DNA of 64,000 bases from Caballeronia sp. NK8. Lineage in GTDB: Bacteria > Pseudomonadota > Gammaproteobacteria > Burkholderiales > Burkholderiaceae. Positions 16,161-24,139 of the stretch are shown one piece after another. The translations under genes were made by a program, and so were the position numbers. How positions within the stretch are numbered: position 1 is the first letter of the stretch; each line of letters begins with the position of its first letter. Under the pieces are notes generated by a model. That model did no database searches. It was given only the letters and a program-made list of their open reading frames with translations, and was not told where the DNA came from. The DNA is taken from positions 310,001 to 374,000 of the forward strand of contig NZ_AP024325.1 of the NCBI RefSeq assembly GCF_018408855.1, written 5' to 3'.

Positions 16161-17684
16161 ATGAAATTGAGACAGGCTCAGACCGACCTCCATCGCTCGA
16201 CCAAAATGGATGTGGAAAGATTAGATCATTACGTTCCTATCAACTGGTTGCCGAGGGAGGCGACTCGCGATCGCAGCACTGACAAACGGATGAACACCCA
16301 AGTCCTGCTGGATGCGAGCCCCCCGTTGAGCTTAAAGTTTCCAAACGTCTATTTGAGACGCAGAGGGGCGACACGAATCCTTTACGCCCCATTAAAAGGA
16401 CTCGTCCTTGAGGTAACTGAAGAGGCGGCCAGCCTTATTGAGGCCCTGAAACAAGGACCGGTGGAAGGACGGCAGGGCAACGTGGAGGAATGGACCGCAT
16501 TACTCTCCTCCCTTGACGATGTTGGAATTGCGAAAAGCGATTCCGATCACTCGGCTTTATCCCACCGGGAAAAATTTAGGCCGACACACGTAACGCTTTC
16601 GCTAACGACTGGATGCAATTTGCGTTGCGTATACTGCTACGCTCGAGCGGGCGAGAAATCTCGAACTATGCCTTTTTCGCTAGCGAGGGCGGCTATCGAG
16701 TTCGTAGCTACCAACGCGATCAGACAGAACGCCCCGAGCTTCGGTATAACATTTCACGGTGAAGGCGAGCCAACATACGAATGGCAACTTTTTCGGCAGG
16801 TCGTCGAGTACGCAGAAACTGTCGCTCATCAGTTAGCTCTCGGAGTGACGTTTGCCATGACAACAAACGCGCTTTGGGGCCGCGCTCAGAGGGCTTTCAT
16901 CGTGGACCGCTTTTCCGATCTATCGATTTCACTTGACGGCTTACCGGAAGTGCAAGCAGCTCAACGTCCTACGATATCCGGCAAAGACGCTTTCAAGACA
17001 ATTCTTGCAAACCTTATCGAAGTAGGTGAAAAAGGCGTTCCATGCGGGATCCGTTCGACCATCATGCCAAATAGCGTTGATCGCATGGTCCCGTTTCTAG
17101 AATTCATCGCCGCTAACACGAAAATAACGAATGTGCGTCTTGAACCGATTTTCGACTCGGGAAGAGGCGCAGATCTACCGATTGACAACTCATCTTTCGA
17201 CCTAAGATTCGCAGAAAGATTTACGGAGGCCCAGGCACGCGGTCGTGAATTGGGGTTGTCTGTAAGTTATTCGGGGTGCAGCGACATCAATCACAGCGGT
17301 AATTTTTGCGGGGCGACGGGGTCGAATCTCAACTTCACAGTGATGAGCCATGGAGTGGTTTCTTCATGCTATGAAATTAATGAGCCCACGCATGAATTGG
17401 GCGAGTTTTTTATATATGGGAAATTTGACGAGCAAACTCAAACTTTCGAATTCTTGCCTGATCGGATGGACCGTCTCATGAACTTTTCCACTAAAACCAA
17501 CAGCCCATGCGCAAGCTGTTTTGCACAATGGAACTGTCGAGGTGATTGTTTATCTCGATACTCAAAGAAGAAGCTGTTGGGCGGCGGCGCCTCTCCACGT
17601 TGTTCACTCAACCAAGCGCTGGCAGACGCTCGTCTTGTCAATTCATTGGAATCTCAGTCATTTGGTTCGGGAGATGCATCGTGA
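16161..17684 (+). CDS. radical SAM/SPASM peptide or protein maturase
   Basis: A 507-residue enzyme. Residues ~55-125 resemble the PqqD-like/RRE region that binds leader peptides (PNVYLRRRGATRILYAPLKG). The radical SAM cluster motif is C152-x3-C156-x2-C159, followed by GEGEP (~200-204). The C-terminus has a full SPASM signature: C383, G398-x4-C403, then C450-x2-C453-x5-C459-x3-C463 and C481, predicting two auxiliary Fe-S clusters. Enzymes of this layout modify side chains of ribosomal peptides or proteins (PqqE, AlbA, anaerobic sulfatase maturase). AGGAG eight bases before ATG 16161 supports this start. The stop overlaps the next start (GTGA). Lower GC than the chromosome points to transfer. 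Confidence 0.9.
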   Translation: MKLRQAQTDLHRSTKMDVERLDHYVPINWLPREATRDRSTDKRMNTQVLLDASPPLSLKFPNVYLRRRGATRILYAPLKGLVLEVTEEAASLIEALKQGPVEGRQGNVEEWTALLSSLDDVGIAKSDSDHSALSHREKFRPTHVTLSLTTGCNLRCVYCYARAGEKSRTMPFSLARAAIEFVATNAIRQNAPSFGITFHGEGEPTYEWQLFRQVVEYAETVAHQLALGVTFAMTTNALWGRAQRAFIVDRFSDLSISLDGLPEVQAAQRPTISGKDAFKTILANLIEVGEKGVPCGIRSTIMPNSVDRMVPFLEFIAANTKITNVRLEPIFDSGRGADLPIDNSSFDLRFAERFTEAQARGRELGLSVSYSGCSDINHSGNFCGATGSNLNFTVMSHGVVSSCYEINEPTHELGEFFIYGKFDEQTQTFEFLPDRMDRLMNFSTKTNSPCASCFAQWNCRGDCLSRYSKKKLLGGGASPRCSLNQALADARLVNSLESQSFGSGDAS

Positions 17685-18145
17685 GCGAGAAGAAAAATAT
17701 TTTAGACGCAGCGGCAAAAACTGGAGCTGCGTCCACGATTCCCGGCATCGACAGGCGAACGTTGCTAAAGACTGCTCTTAGCCTGAGTGGGGTGATAGCG
17801 GGCAGTACGGTAGGCTCAGAATCATTTGCGGCGGACTGCAGCTGCAATAAAGAAAGCGGCTGTGCATGTGTCGGCCATGAAAGATGTGTGTGCATCGGGA
17901 ACACAGGGCCAACGCCGACGCCGACTCCAACGCCGAACAGCAAACTGGATGAAGGCACACCTAGCATTGATGGAGTGATCAAACGAATCGGCCCCTCGGA
18001 CAGTGTGATAACGCTAGACAACGGTAAGACATACAAGCTCGATATAGAGGACCTTAAGGGATTGCGCAAAGGGGAGTCGGTCCAACTGAAGCCGTTTGGA
18101 AACCCGTCTGACATGAAGGCCATTCTTTCTAAACCACGCAAATAG
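17681..18145 (+). CDS. Tat-exported protein with three CxC repeats, candidate radical SAM substrate
   Basis: A 154-residue protein begins at GTG 17681 inside the radical SAM stop codon. It has a twin-arginine signal (IDRRTLLKTALSLSG) and likely cleavage near SFAA. Directly after cleavage come three 8-residue units, CSCNKESG, CACVGHER and CVCIGNTG, placing CxC every eight residues. A Thr-Pro repeat linker leads to a C-terminal ~50-residue beta domain (GVIKRIGPSDSVITLDNGKT) that resembles DUF1344. Tat export implies the protein folds or is modified in the cytoplasm first, in keeping with modification by the coupled enzyme. The repeats could instead bind a metal cluster. Function is unknown. Confidence 0.8.
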   Translation: MSEKKNILDAAAKTGAASTIPGIDRRTLLKTALSLSGVIAGSTVGSESFAADCSCNKESGCACVGHERCVCIGNTGPTPTPTPTPNSKLDEGTPSIDGVIKRIGPSDSVITLDNGKTYKLDIEDLKGLRKGESVQLKPFGNPSDMKAILSKPRK

Positions 18146-18167
18146 CTCTACCAGAGGGAAACTCGCA

Positions 18168-18482
18168 ATGGCGGCTCACCTAAGAGGACGTACGGTGAAA
18201 CTTCGTCGTTTCGCGTTGGCATTCTTGAGCACCATGACGGTTGCGCTTTGTGGTTGCTCTGTCGCGGGCTCGTCGGACCATGACGCGGGCGGGCAGGCTG
18301 CTACGCGCGCTGAAGCGAAGGGCGCAAGCTTACAGTCGGCCAATATCTGTATCGACGCCGGCATCCAATATTCTCCCGGCGGCGTGACGAGCAGATGCAT
18401 CTACTGGACCACTCGATGCGCTCAAGCAAAATGCAAGCGATGCCAAAACGACGGAACTTGGTCAGGCGAATACTCGTGCTAA
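18168..18482 (+). CDS. Cys-rich secreted lipoprotein
   Basis: The 104-residue protein has a signal peptide with lipobox VALCGC, so it should be lipid-anchored after export. The mature C-terminal ~45 residues hold six Cys (NIC, SRC, TRC, AKC, KRC, YSC), compatible with three disulfides or a metal site. GAGGG nine bases upstream supports ATG 18168; GTG 18195 is an alternative that leaves the signal peptide intact. It follows the CxC-repeat gene by 22 bp and completes the cassette. No family is recognised. The same frame stays open for 88 codons after the stop. Confidence 0.7.
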   Translation: MAAHLRGRTVKLRRFALAFLSTMTVALCGCSVAGSSDHDAGGQAATRAEAKGASLQSANICIDAGIQYSPGGVTSRCIYWTTRCAQAKCKRCQNDGTWSGEYSC

Positions 18483-18859
18483 GAGGGTCTATCGCGTGCG
18501 GGCGCGCCCACGACGCTTGATGTCTTCGTCTGCCAGCCTTCAGGTCAGTTCACGATCTATGCGCGGACTCACGAGGCCACTGTTAATGGTCGCCGGTTGG
18601 CACATAAAGCCCAGTCCAAGGCTTTAGCAAAGTGCGTGACTCGCACAAGTTGCGAGCCATGTCGTTCATCACCGAACGCTCCTAGGGCTATCCTTGTTCC
18701 TGTGTCCCAAGGCCTTGCAGGACGGGCGTGTATCGTTTTCGTCCCCTGACCAAAATCCCTTCCATCAGTGGCGAGGTGCGACTGTTGGCTGGAATGTTGG
18801 ATGGAAAGCCGAATTTTCCTTGAAAACCCCTATTTATAAAGGTTTCAGGCTCGTAACCG
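18483..18859. other. right end of the island: in-frame open extension and end repeats, no complete gene
   Basis: From the TAA at 18480 the same phase is open to TGA near 18747 and has coding texture (VFVCQPSGQFTIYARTHEAT), but it has no ATG or GTG with a ribosome site. It may be a truncated continuation of the Cys-rich lipoprotein. A GTTGGATG-type block at 18783-18810 resembles 3516-3544 at the left end. The remainder up to attR shows no gene. Confidence 0.45.
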
Positions 18860-18876
18860 TCTTTGCAGCAGCAAAG
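18860..18876. other. attR, 17-bp direct repeat at the right island boundary
   Basis: This is the second copy of TCTTTGCAGCAGCAAAG, in the same orientation as 3351-3367. The bases to its left have no counterpart in the intact repeat copy, while those to its right continue that copy exactly. Confidence 0.8.
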
Positions 18877-18945
18877 AAAGTGACTGCCGCCCCGCACAGG
18901 GGCAACGCAAATAGACCGACACGATCACGGGATCCGGCGAAAAGC
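18877..18945 (-). repeat. right copy of the dispersed repeat, distal part
   Basis: This 69-bp block matches the reverse complement of 2814-2882 base for base in length, with about eight substitutions. Together with 3224-3367 it rebuilds a full copy of the repeat, which shows that the island split it. No gene is present from here to 19010. Confidence 0.85.
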
Positions 18946-19010
18946 CAGAAACGTGTAATGCGCTTTCGCCAGGAAACTTTCCATTCCTTAGAAAAGGTAC
19001 AAAACTCGCT

Positions 19011-19307
19011 CTAGCGCCAGTAACCGGCCGCATAGTGTCGATATCCCCAGCCGGGACGCCCCCAGTAACCGACCGCGACGGACGGTGCATACACCGGCGC
19101 AGGCGGCGCGTAATAGGGCATCGGCGGCGGCCCATAGACCGCGACGGGCGCGACCGGAACCACAGGCGCCATCGGCGCAATGACGACGGGCGCCACCGGC
19201 ACGACCGGCATGCCGACGCTCATCCCGACGAACACATGCGCCTGCGCGCAATTCACCAATCCGATGCCGCACAGCGTAGCGACGGCGACATAACCGATCT
19301 TTCTCAT
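19011..19307 (-). CDS. exported Pro/Val/Tyr-rich small protein
   Basis: The 98-residue protein has a signal peptide (MRKIGYVAVATLCGIGLVNC, AQA cleavage) followed by low-complexity repeats of the PVVPVAPV type and a C-terminal Tyr/Gly/Trp-rich segment (GYWGRPGWGYRHYAAGYWR). GGAGAAGGATC just before ATG 19307 decides the start. Proteins of this type are common in Burkholderia as periplasmic or surface proteins of unknown function. It lies immediately outside the island. Confidence 0.75.
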   Translation of the reverse strand: MRKIGYVAVATLCGIGLVNCAQAHVFVGMSVGMPVVPVAPVVIAPMAPVVPVAPVAVYGPPPMPYYAPPAPVYAPSVAVGYWGRPGWGYRHYAAGYWR

Positions 19308-19418
19308 GATCCTTCTCCTGGAAACGCGGTGCGGCGTGGACACGCATCGGTTGAGAAAGATTGTCGACGTCCTGAATGAGCGAAGAATGAGGGACGTGCA
19401 GTCGCACGCGCGATTACG

Positions 19419-20468
19419 TCATTCGGTTTCGCAGTCGTTACAGGTGTTGTCGATGTAGCGCGCCGCCTTGCCTCGCTCCGGCGGGCTGATCTGCATATAG
19501 CCGCCATCGAGGACGTTATGACGGACGATGTTGCGGCTATAGTCGACGCCGCCTTCGCCGTTGGACCCGCCGGTGATGTTGCCGCCATTGACCATGCGGT
19601 TGCATTCGAGAATATTGCCGCCGGAATCCTGCGTGGCGTCGTTGTTCTCGGGGCCCATGCGGCAGTTGTCGGCCAGGTTATAGGCGATACGCCCGTTCAC
19701 CGAGCCCACCAGCGCGATGCCGTAGAGCGGACAGTTGGCGAAAGAATTGAACACCAGCACGGCGCCGGTTCCGCCGCCTTGCCCTTCGGTCTGAAACATC
19801 GACTGGCCGAAGAAGTCGCGGAAGCTGTTGCCCGCGAGGACGAAGTTGTCCACCGCACCGTTGGTCTGAACCGGAATGTCGTAGTGGCCGGGGTTCTCCC
19901 AGTCGCGCACGCGGGTCGGATTCGCGCCCACGAAGTTGCAGCCGACGAGACTGTTCCCCGTCGAAGGGCCTTCGTAGTTGAACATGTTGCTGTCCGCGCG
20001 GACCGTCTTCCTGAGCGTCACGCCGGGTTCGCACTGGATATGCCGGTTGCTGGCCGTGACCACGACCGTGTGATTGAGCAGATAGGTGCCGGCGGGGATC
20101 AGGACGTCGCCCGCGTCGACGGCGGCCTGGAACGCTCTGGTGTCGTCCGTGGTGCCGTTGCCCTTGGCGCCGAAATCCTTCGGGCTGCGCGGGTCGATCA
20201 GTTTGGGCGGCGTGAAGGACGTCTGCGGGCAACTGGCCGTGGGCGGGACCGGTGAGCTGTTGAGACTCGCGCTGGGGACGCTTTCATCGCGCCCGTATCT
20301 GATCTTATGCCACCAGCGTCTGAAATTACCCGTCGAAAGGTGGTCCTGGATACGGCCGTCCTGCCACGCCGCGTAGGCCGTCTGCACCTGTTTCGTCACA
20401 CCCGGAATGCCGACTACCACTGCCGCCACGCCAACCAGTAACACGCCGATCACGATGGGTTTTCTCAT
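19419..20468 (-). CDS. exported right-handed beta-helix protein (pectate-lyase superfamily fold)
   Basis: The 349-residue protein begins with an uncleaved or signal-type hydrophobic helix (residues 5-22). A linker follows, then the entry motif KDFGAKGNGTTDDTRAFQAA, which opens Pectate_lyase_3 type beta-helix domains. The remainder is repeated short beta turns with Asn ladders (NSLVGCNFVGAN, NIVRHNVLDGG). Such proteins bind or cleave polysaccharides; no catalytic set could be assigned. A pair of Cys near the end (CNDCETE) may form a disulfide. The gene stands alone. Confidence 0.75.
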   Translation of the reverse strand: MRKPIVIGVLLVGVAAVVVGIPGVTKQVQTAYAAWQDGRIQDHLSTGNFRRWWHKIRYGRDESVPSASLNSSPVPPTASCPQTSFTPPKLIDPRSPKDFGAKGNGTTDDTRAFQAAVDAGDVLIPAGTYLLNHTVVVTASNRHIQCEPGVTLRKTVRADSNMFNYEGPSTGNSLVGCNFVGANPTRVRDWENPGHYDIPVQTNGAVDNFVLAGNSFRDFFGQSMFQTEGQGGGTGAVLVFNSFANCPLYGIALVGSVNGRIAYNLADNCRMGPENNDATQDSGGNILECNRMVNGGNITGGSNGEGGVDYSRNIVRHNVLDGGYMQISPPERGKAARYIDNTCNDCETE

Positions 20469-20605
20469 TTGCTTCAGCCCACCCTAAAAACGAATTTCAA
20501 TTTGTACCATCCATGATAGCGGTGTTGGTTTACACGTCCGAAATCGTACTTGGGCGGGAACCGTCAGCCGGGTGAACGGCCGAAGGTTCCCGCCCGCCCT
20601 ATGCC

Positions 20606-23600
20606 TCACGCGCGCCGGACCATGCCGCCATGGCCGCGGCTCGGCGCTTCGGGCGCATGCGCGACGCCATAGTCGCCATCGAGCGCGGCGGCGGCGGCAT
20701 ACACACCCGGCTCTTCGATGACGCCCGCATGGTTGCCCGGCACTTCCGCGACCGTCAGGCCACGGCGCGCGATGTTCCGCCAGAGCGGCAGCGGGTCGCC
20801 GCGGTCCTGCTCGCGCGAGGCCGCGCGCACATAGACGATCCGTCCGCCCTCATACGGTCTGGGCCGATAGTTGTTCATCGCGGTGCGGCAGGTGTCACGC
20901 AGCCGTCGCAGCACCGGCGGCATCGGATGGGCGGTTGGAGCTGCCTGCGCGCTCGGCACGCGGCCGAGCCGCATCGCCAGCTTGTTCGTGGCGGCGACGA
21001 ACTTGGCCGCGACGAAACCCGCGCGCTCCTGCGGCTTCATCTTCGTGAACGTCTTCCATAGACGGCTCACGTAGTCGCGCCGGAAGTCCAGCCACGCGAA
21101 CCACGGCAGCCAGCGTTCCTGCACGTAGGTATCGAGCAGGCACACGAACTCCGTTTGCTCACCCGCGCCAAACAGTTGCTGCGCAATTTCGAGCGCCACG
21201 AGTCCGCCGAACGAAAAGCCGGCGAGCGCATACGGACCGGTTGGCTGAACCTTGCGAATCTGCTCGACGTAGGTCCTCGCCATATCTTCGACGCGGCGTT
21301 GCGGCGGCGTTTCGCCATCGAGCCCGAGCGCCTGCAGGCCGTACACCGGACGCTGCTTGCGCATCGAGCCGATGAGCCGCGTGCATTCGAGCACCGATCC
21401 CGTCACGCTGTGCACGAGAAAGAGCGGCGTGCCGTCGCCTTCGCGCATCGGCACCAGCACTTCCGATGTCTCCGGCAGCGCGCCGTTGTCGATCACGTCG
21501 GCGAGCTGGGCGATGGTCGGCGCGCGCAGCATCGTGGCAAGCGGAATCGGCCGTCCGATGAGCGGCTGCAATTCAGCGAGCAGGCGCGCGGCGAGCAGCG
21601 AATGGCCGCCGAGTTCGAAGAAGTTGTCGTCGCGGCCGATCGGCGCGAAGGCGAAAAGCTGCTCCCATTTCGATCGCAGCAGCCGTTCCAGTTCCTCGCG
21701 CGACGCGTAGCTTCGCGGCATCTCATCGGACTGATGCCGCAGGGCCGGGTGCGCGCGGATCGCATCGAGCGAGGCGGGGTTGCGCAGCGCTGCCACGTTG
21801 GTCACGTCGAGTCCGTTGACCGCGTTGCGCACGGCGGCTTCCGTGAGCTTGCCGCTATGCGTGAGCGGCAGATCGTCGACGGCGGCGATCACGTCCGGCA
21901 CATGTGCAGCGGACGTGCGGCGCACGAGTTCGCGACGAATCCGCGCGATGAGCGGCCCGTTGAGCTGCGCGCCCGGCTTGAGCGTGACCAGCAGCACGAG
22001 ACGCTCGCTGCCGGTCTCCCTCACGCGTTGCTGCACGACGATGCCGTCGCGAATCCCGGGAATGTCGTTCAGCACGCGGTAGATCTCGCCCGGCCCGACA
22101 TTGATGCCGCGCACGACGAGCACGCCATCGCTGCGCCCGTGCAGGCGCGCCGTGCCGCGCGGCGGAAATTCGATCTGGTCGCCATGCGTCCACACGCCGG
22201 CATTGGCGCTGAAATAGGCCTTGTGGAAGCGCTCGCCGGCCGGGTCGTTCAGAAACCCGAGCGGGCGCGACGGGAACGGATTCACGCAGACCAGTTCCCC
22301 GACGCCTTGCGCACGCGCGCCGTCGCGCCACGCCTGAACGTCGAACCCGAGGCTCTTGCACTGCGCTTCGCCCGCATACACGGGAAGGTTCGGATTGCCG
22401 AGCACGAAGCAGCCGAGGATGTCGGTGCCGCCGCAAATCGATTGCAGGCGCAGGGGCTTCACCTTGTCGCGGACCCATTCGAACTGCGCGTCGAAGAGAA
22501 TCGCGCCCGTCGACATCATCGAATGAAGCGCGCTCAGATCGAATTCGCGCGAGGGCACGAGCCCGCCGTCCTCGCACATTTTCAGATAGGCGGGGCTCGT
22601 GCCGAATACGTTGACGCGCTCTTCGGCGACGAGCCGCCATAACGTATCGACCGATGCGATTGGTCCGTCGTAGGTCACGATTTCGACGCCCGATGCGAGC
22701 GCTGACAACTGCCAGTTCCACATCATCCACGCACAGCTCGTGTGGAAGAACATGCGATCGCCGGGCCGCAGGTCGCAGTGCAGCCGATGCTCCTTCAGAT
22801 GCTCGATCAGACTGCCGCCCGTGCCATGCACGATGCATTTCGGCTTGCCGGTCGTGCCCGACGAGAACATGACGAAGAGCGGATGATTGAAGCCGAAGCG
22901 TTTCCATTGCACGCGTTGCGGGTCGCCAGCGGCGACGAGCGCGTCGAGCGAATTGACGGTTGGCGTCGCGTGTACGGCCGATGGATCGCCGTCGAGGCTG
23001 ACGATGCCCGCGAGCGATGGCAGCGCATCGGCGAGCTGGGAGATCTTCTGCGCGAGCGGCGTGCCGGTGTCGAAAGGCTTCGCTGCGCTATGCGCGAACA
23101 GGAAGCGCGGTTCGAGCTGCGTGAAGCGATCGAGCAAGGTTTCGATGCCCATCTCGGGCGCAGCCGTAGATAGCGTCGCGCCGATGGCGGTCACGGCAAG
23201 CGCGGTGACGATCGCGTCGGCGTCGTTGCGCATCACGGCCGCAACGCGGTCGCCTTCGCGCATCCCCAGATGCGTGAGAGCGTCGGCGAGGCGGGCAACG
23301 CGCTCGCGCAGCTCGCCGCGCGTGAAGCGCACGCGACGGCCATCGGCATGACAGGCGATGAGCGCGGGCGCATCGGCGCCGGTGATCGACAGACCGAGCA
23401 GGTTCTCCGCGTAGTTCAGCTTCACACGTGGAAAGAAGCTCGCGTGCTCGCAGGTATCGCCTACGCAGACCGGTTCCGCTTCGCCCGACCACGTCAGGCC
23501 CGGCGGCCACTGCATGAAATAATTCCAGAATGTCCGGAATTCCCGGACCGAGAAGTCGTGCAGCGCGGCGTAGTCGTCGAATGAACGCCCCGTGCGTGCC

Positions 23601-23710
23601 TGCAGCGCCGCGGTGAACACGGTCATCTGCGATGGCGTGGCGCGCTCGGGTGGTGGATCGAAAAGCGGCAGGCGTGTCTTCGCCTCGTTGGGCGATTCCG
23701 AACGATTCAT
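20606..23710 (-). CDS. acetoacetyl-CoA-synthetase-like adenylation / carrier / thioesterase fusion
   Basis: This 1034-residue protein is an A-T-TE single module. Residues ~25-640 resemble acetoacetyl-CoA synthetase: N-terminal cap FRTFWNYFMQWPPG, AMP loop SSGTTGKPK (283-291), GGTD (427-430) and the C-terminal catalytic Lys621 in THSGK. A peptidyl/acyl carrier domain follows with the phosphopantetheine Ser704 in GGHSLL. A type I thioesterase completes it: GFSFGG (Ser833), Asp860 and His994 in GNHAGV. It should activate a small carboxylic acid, probably a keto or hydroxy acid, load it on the carrier and release or cyclise or dimerise it. There are no other biosynthetic genes adjacent. It needs a phosphopantetheinyl transferase from elsewhere. 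Confidence 0.88.
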   Translation of the reverse strand: MNRSESPNEAKTRLPLFDPPPERATPSQMTVFTAALQARTGRSFDDYAALHDFSVREFRTFWNYFMQWPPGLTWSGEAEPVCVGDTCEHASFFPRVKLNYAENLLGLSITGADAPALIACHADGRRVRFTRGELRERVARLADALTHLGMREGDRVAAVMRNDADAIVTALAVTAIGATLSTAAPEMGIETLLDRFTQLEPRFLFAHSAAKPFDTGTPLAQKISQLADALPSLAGIVSLDGDPSAVHATPTVNSLDALVAAGDPQRVQWKRFGFNHPLFVMFSSGTTGKPKCIVHGTGGSLIEHLKEHRLHCDLRPGDRMFFHTSCAWMMWNWQLSALASGVEIVTYDGPIASVDTLWRLVAEERVNVFGTSPAYLKMCEDGGLVPSREFDLSALHSMMSTGAILFDAQFEWVRDKVKPLRLQSICGGTDILGCFVLGNPNLPVYAGEAQCKSLGFDVQAWRDGARAQGVGELVCVNPFPSRPLGFLNDPAGERFHKAYFSANAGVWTHGDQIEFPPRGTARLHGRSDGVLVVRGINVGPGEIYRVLNDIPGIRDGIVVQQRVRETGSERLVLLVTLKPGAQLNGPLIARIRRELVRRTSAAHVPDVIAAVDDLPLTHSGKLTEAAVRNAVNGLDVTNVAALRNPASLDAIRAHPALRHQSDEMPRSYASREELERLLRSKWEQLFAFAPIGRDDNFFELGGHSLLAARLLAELQPLIGRPIPLATMLRAPTIAQLADVIDNGALPETSEVLVPMREGDGTPLFLVHSVTGSVLECTRLIGSMRKQRPVYGLQALGLDGETPPQRRVEDMARTYVEQIRKVQPTGPYALAGFSFGGLVALEIAQQLFGAGEQTEFVCLLDTYVQERWLPWFAWLDFRRDYVSRLWKTFTKMKPQERAGFVAAKFVAATNKLAMRLGRVPSAQAAPTAHPMPPVLRRLRDTCRTAMNNYRPRPYEGGRIVYVRAASREQDRGDPLPLWRNIARRGLTVAEVPGNHAGVIEEPGVYAAAAALDGDYGVAHAPEAPSRGHGGMVRRA

Positions 23711-24052
23711 GGTTGGGCTCCCTCAGTGGTAATGGCTTCACCGTGTCTTGCCGGCTTGCCTTTTTATTTTTGAAACTGTGGTTCGTCATCTGGCGCCTTG
23801 AGCGCTCTCACTTTGATGAGGTCCGTTCCCGGGCGGACCGCAGTCATCGATGATCAAGGTTATCCAGCCAGATCGCGCCGCAATGTGCGGCGCAAGACAA
23901 AAGTCACTGGCTGATCGATGCGAGGCCGTCGGCTTCGGCAAGGTTGGCTGAAAACGGCGATTGATTGGCATTTCGTTCTCGATGGGTTGCCGTTCGTTGT
24001 ATGGCAATACTGTCGCCGCCTGGCGAATATTCCCGTCGCTGGCGTCGCTCAC
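23711..24052. other. intergenic region between the A-T-TE gene and the metal operon
   Basis: Nothing convincing is encoded on either strand. The region carries the divergent promoters of the leftward A-T-TE gene and, at its right edge, of the metal-efflux operon. Confidence 0.5.
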
Positions 24053-24068
24053 ATGACAAAAATGTCAT
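24053..24068. promoter_or_regulatory. CusR/CopR-like box upstream of the metal-efflux operon
   Basis: ATGACA-AAAA-TGTCAT is a perfect 16-bp inverted repeat, 72 bp before the first gene of the operon. It closely resembles the box of OmpR-type heavy-metal response regulators (E. coli CusR box ATGACAA-N2-TTGTCAT). The response regulator encoded at the end of the operon is the obvious ligand, giving positive autoregulation. Binding is inferred. Confidence 0.65.
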
Positions 24069-24139
24069 CTCTTTCTCATGATGGCGCACCGGCAGTGTCG
24101 CAAACTCGATACTCAGTCATCCAGATCATCGAGGCAAAC

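Larger units (their letters stand above)
3351..18876. mobile_element. 15.5-kb integrative genomic island carrying type I RM and a radical SAM cassette
   Basis: The element is bounded by 17-bp direct repeats, carries a DUF4102-type tyrosine integrase at one end, an AlpA-like small regulator and a block of plasmid/phage-like small genes. Base composition is uneven and drops clearly over 16.2-18.5 kb. The exact empty site can be reconstructed from the intact inverted repeat copy next to it. No conjugation, replication or structural phage genes are visible, so it is probably mobilised in trans or immobile. The target is a dispersed repeat, not a tRNA gene, which is unusual for this integrase class. 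Confidence 0.85.

Noticed and set aside
16161..18482. PQQ biosynthesis or sulfatase maturation as the role of the radical SAM gene
   Set aside because: No pqqA-type peptide with a Glu-x3-Tyr core and no sulfatase with a C-x-P-x-R motif lies nearby, and the coupled gene is a CxC-repeat Tat protein.
3351..18876. Insertion at a tRNA gene or a classical prophage
   Set aside because: No tRNA-like cloverleaf at either end, and no capsid, tail, terminase or lysis genes; the boundaries lie in a dispersed repeat.
23786..24089. Two overlapping minus-strand frames upstream of the metal operon
   Set aside because: No domain, no start signals, and they cross the CusR-like box and promoter region.
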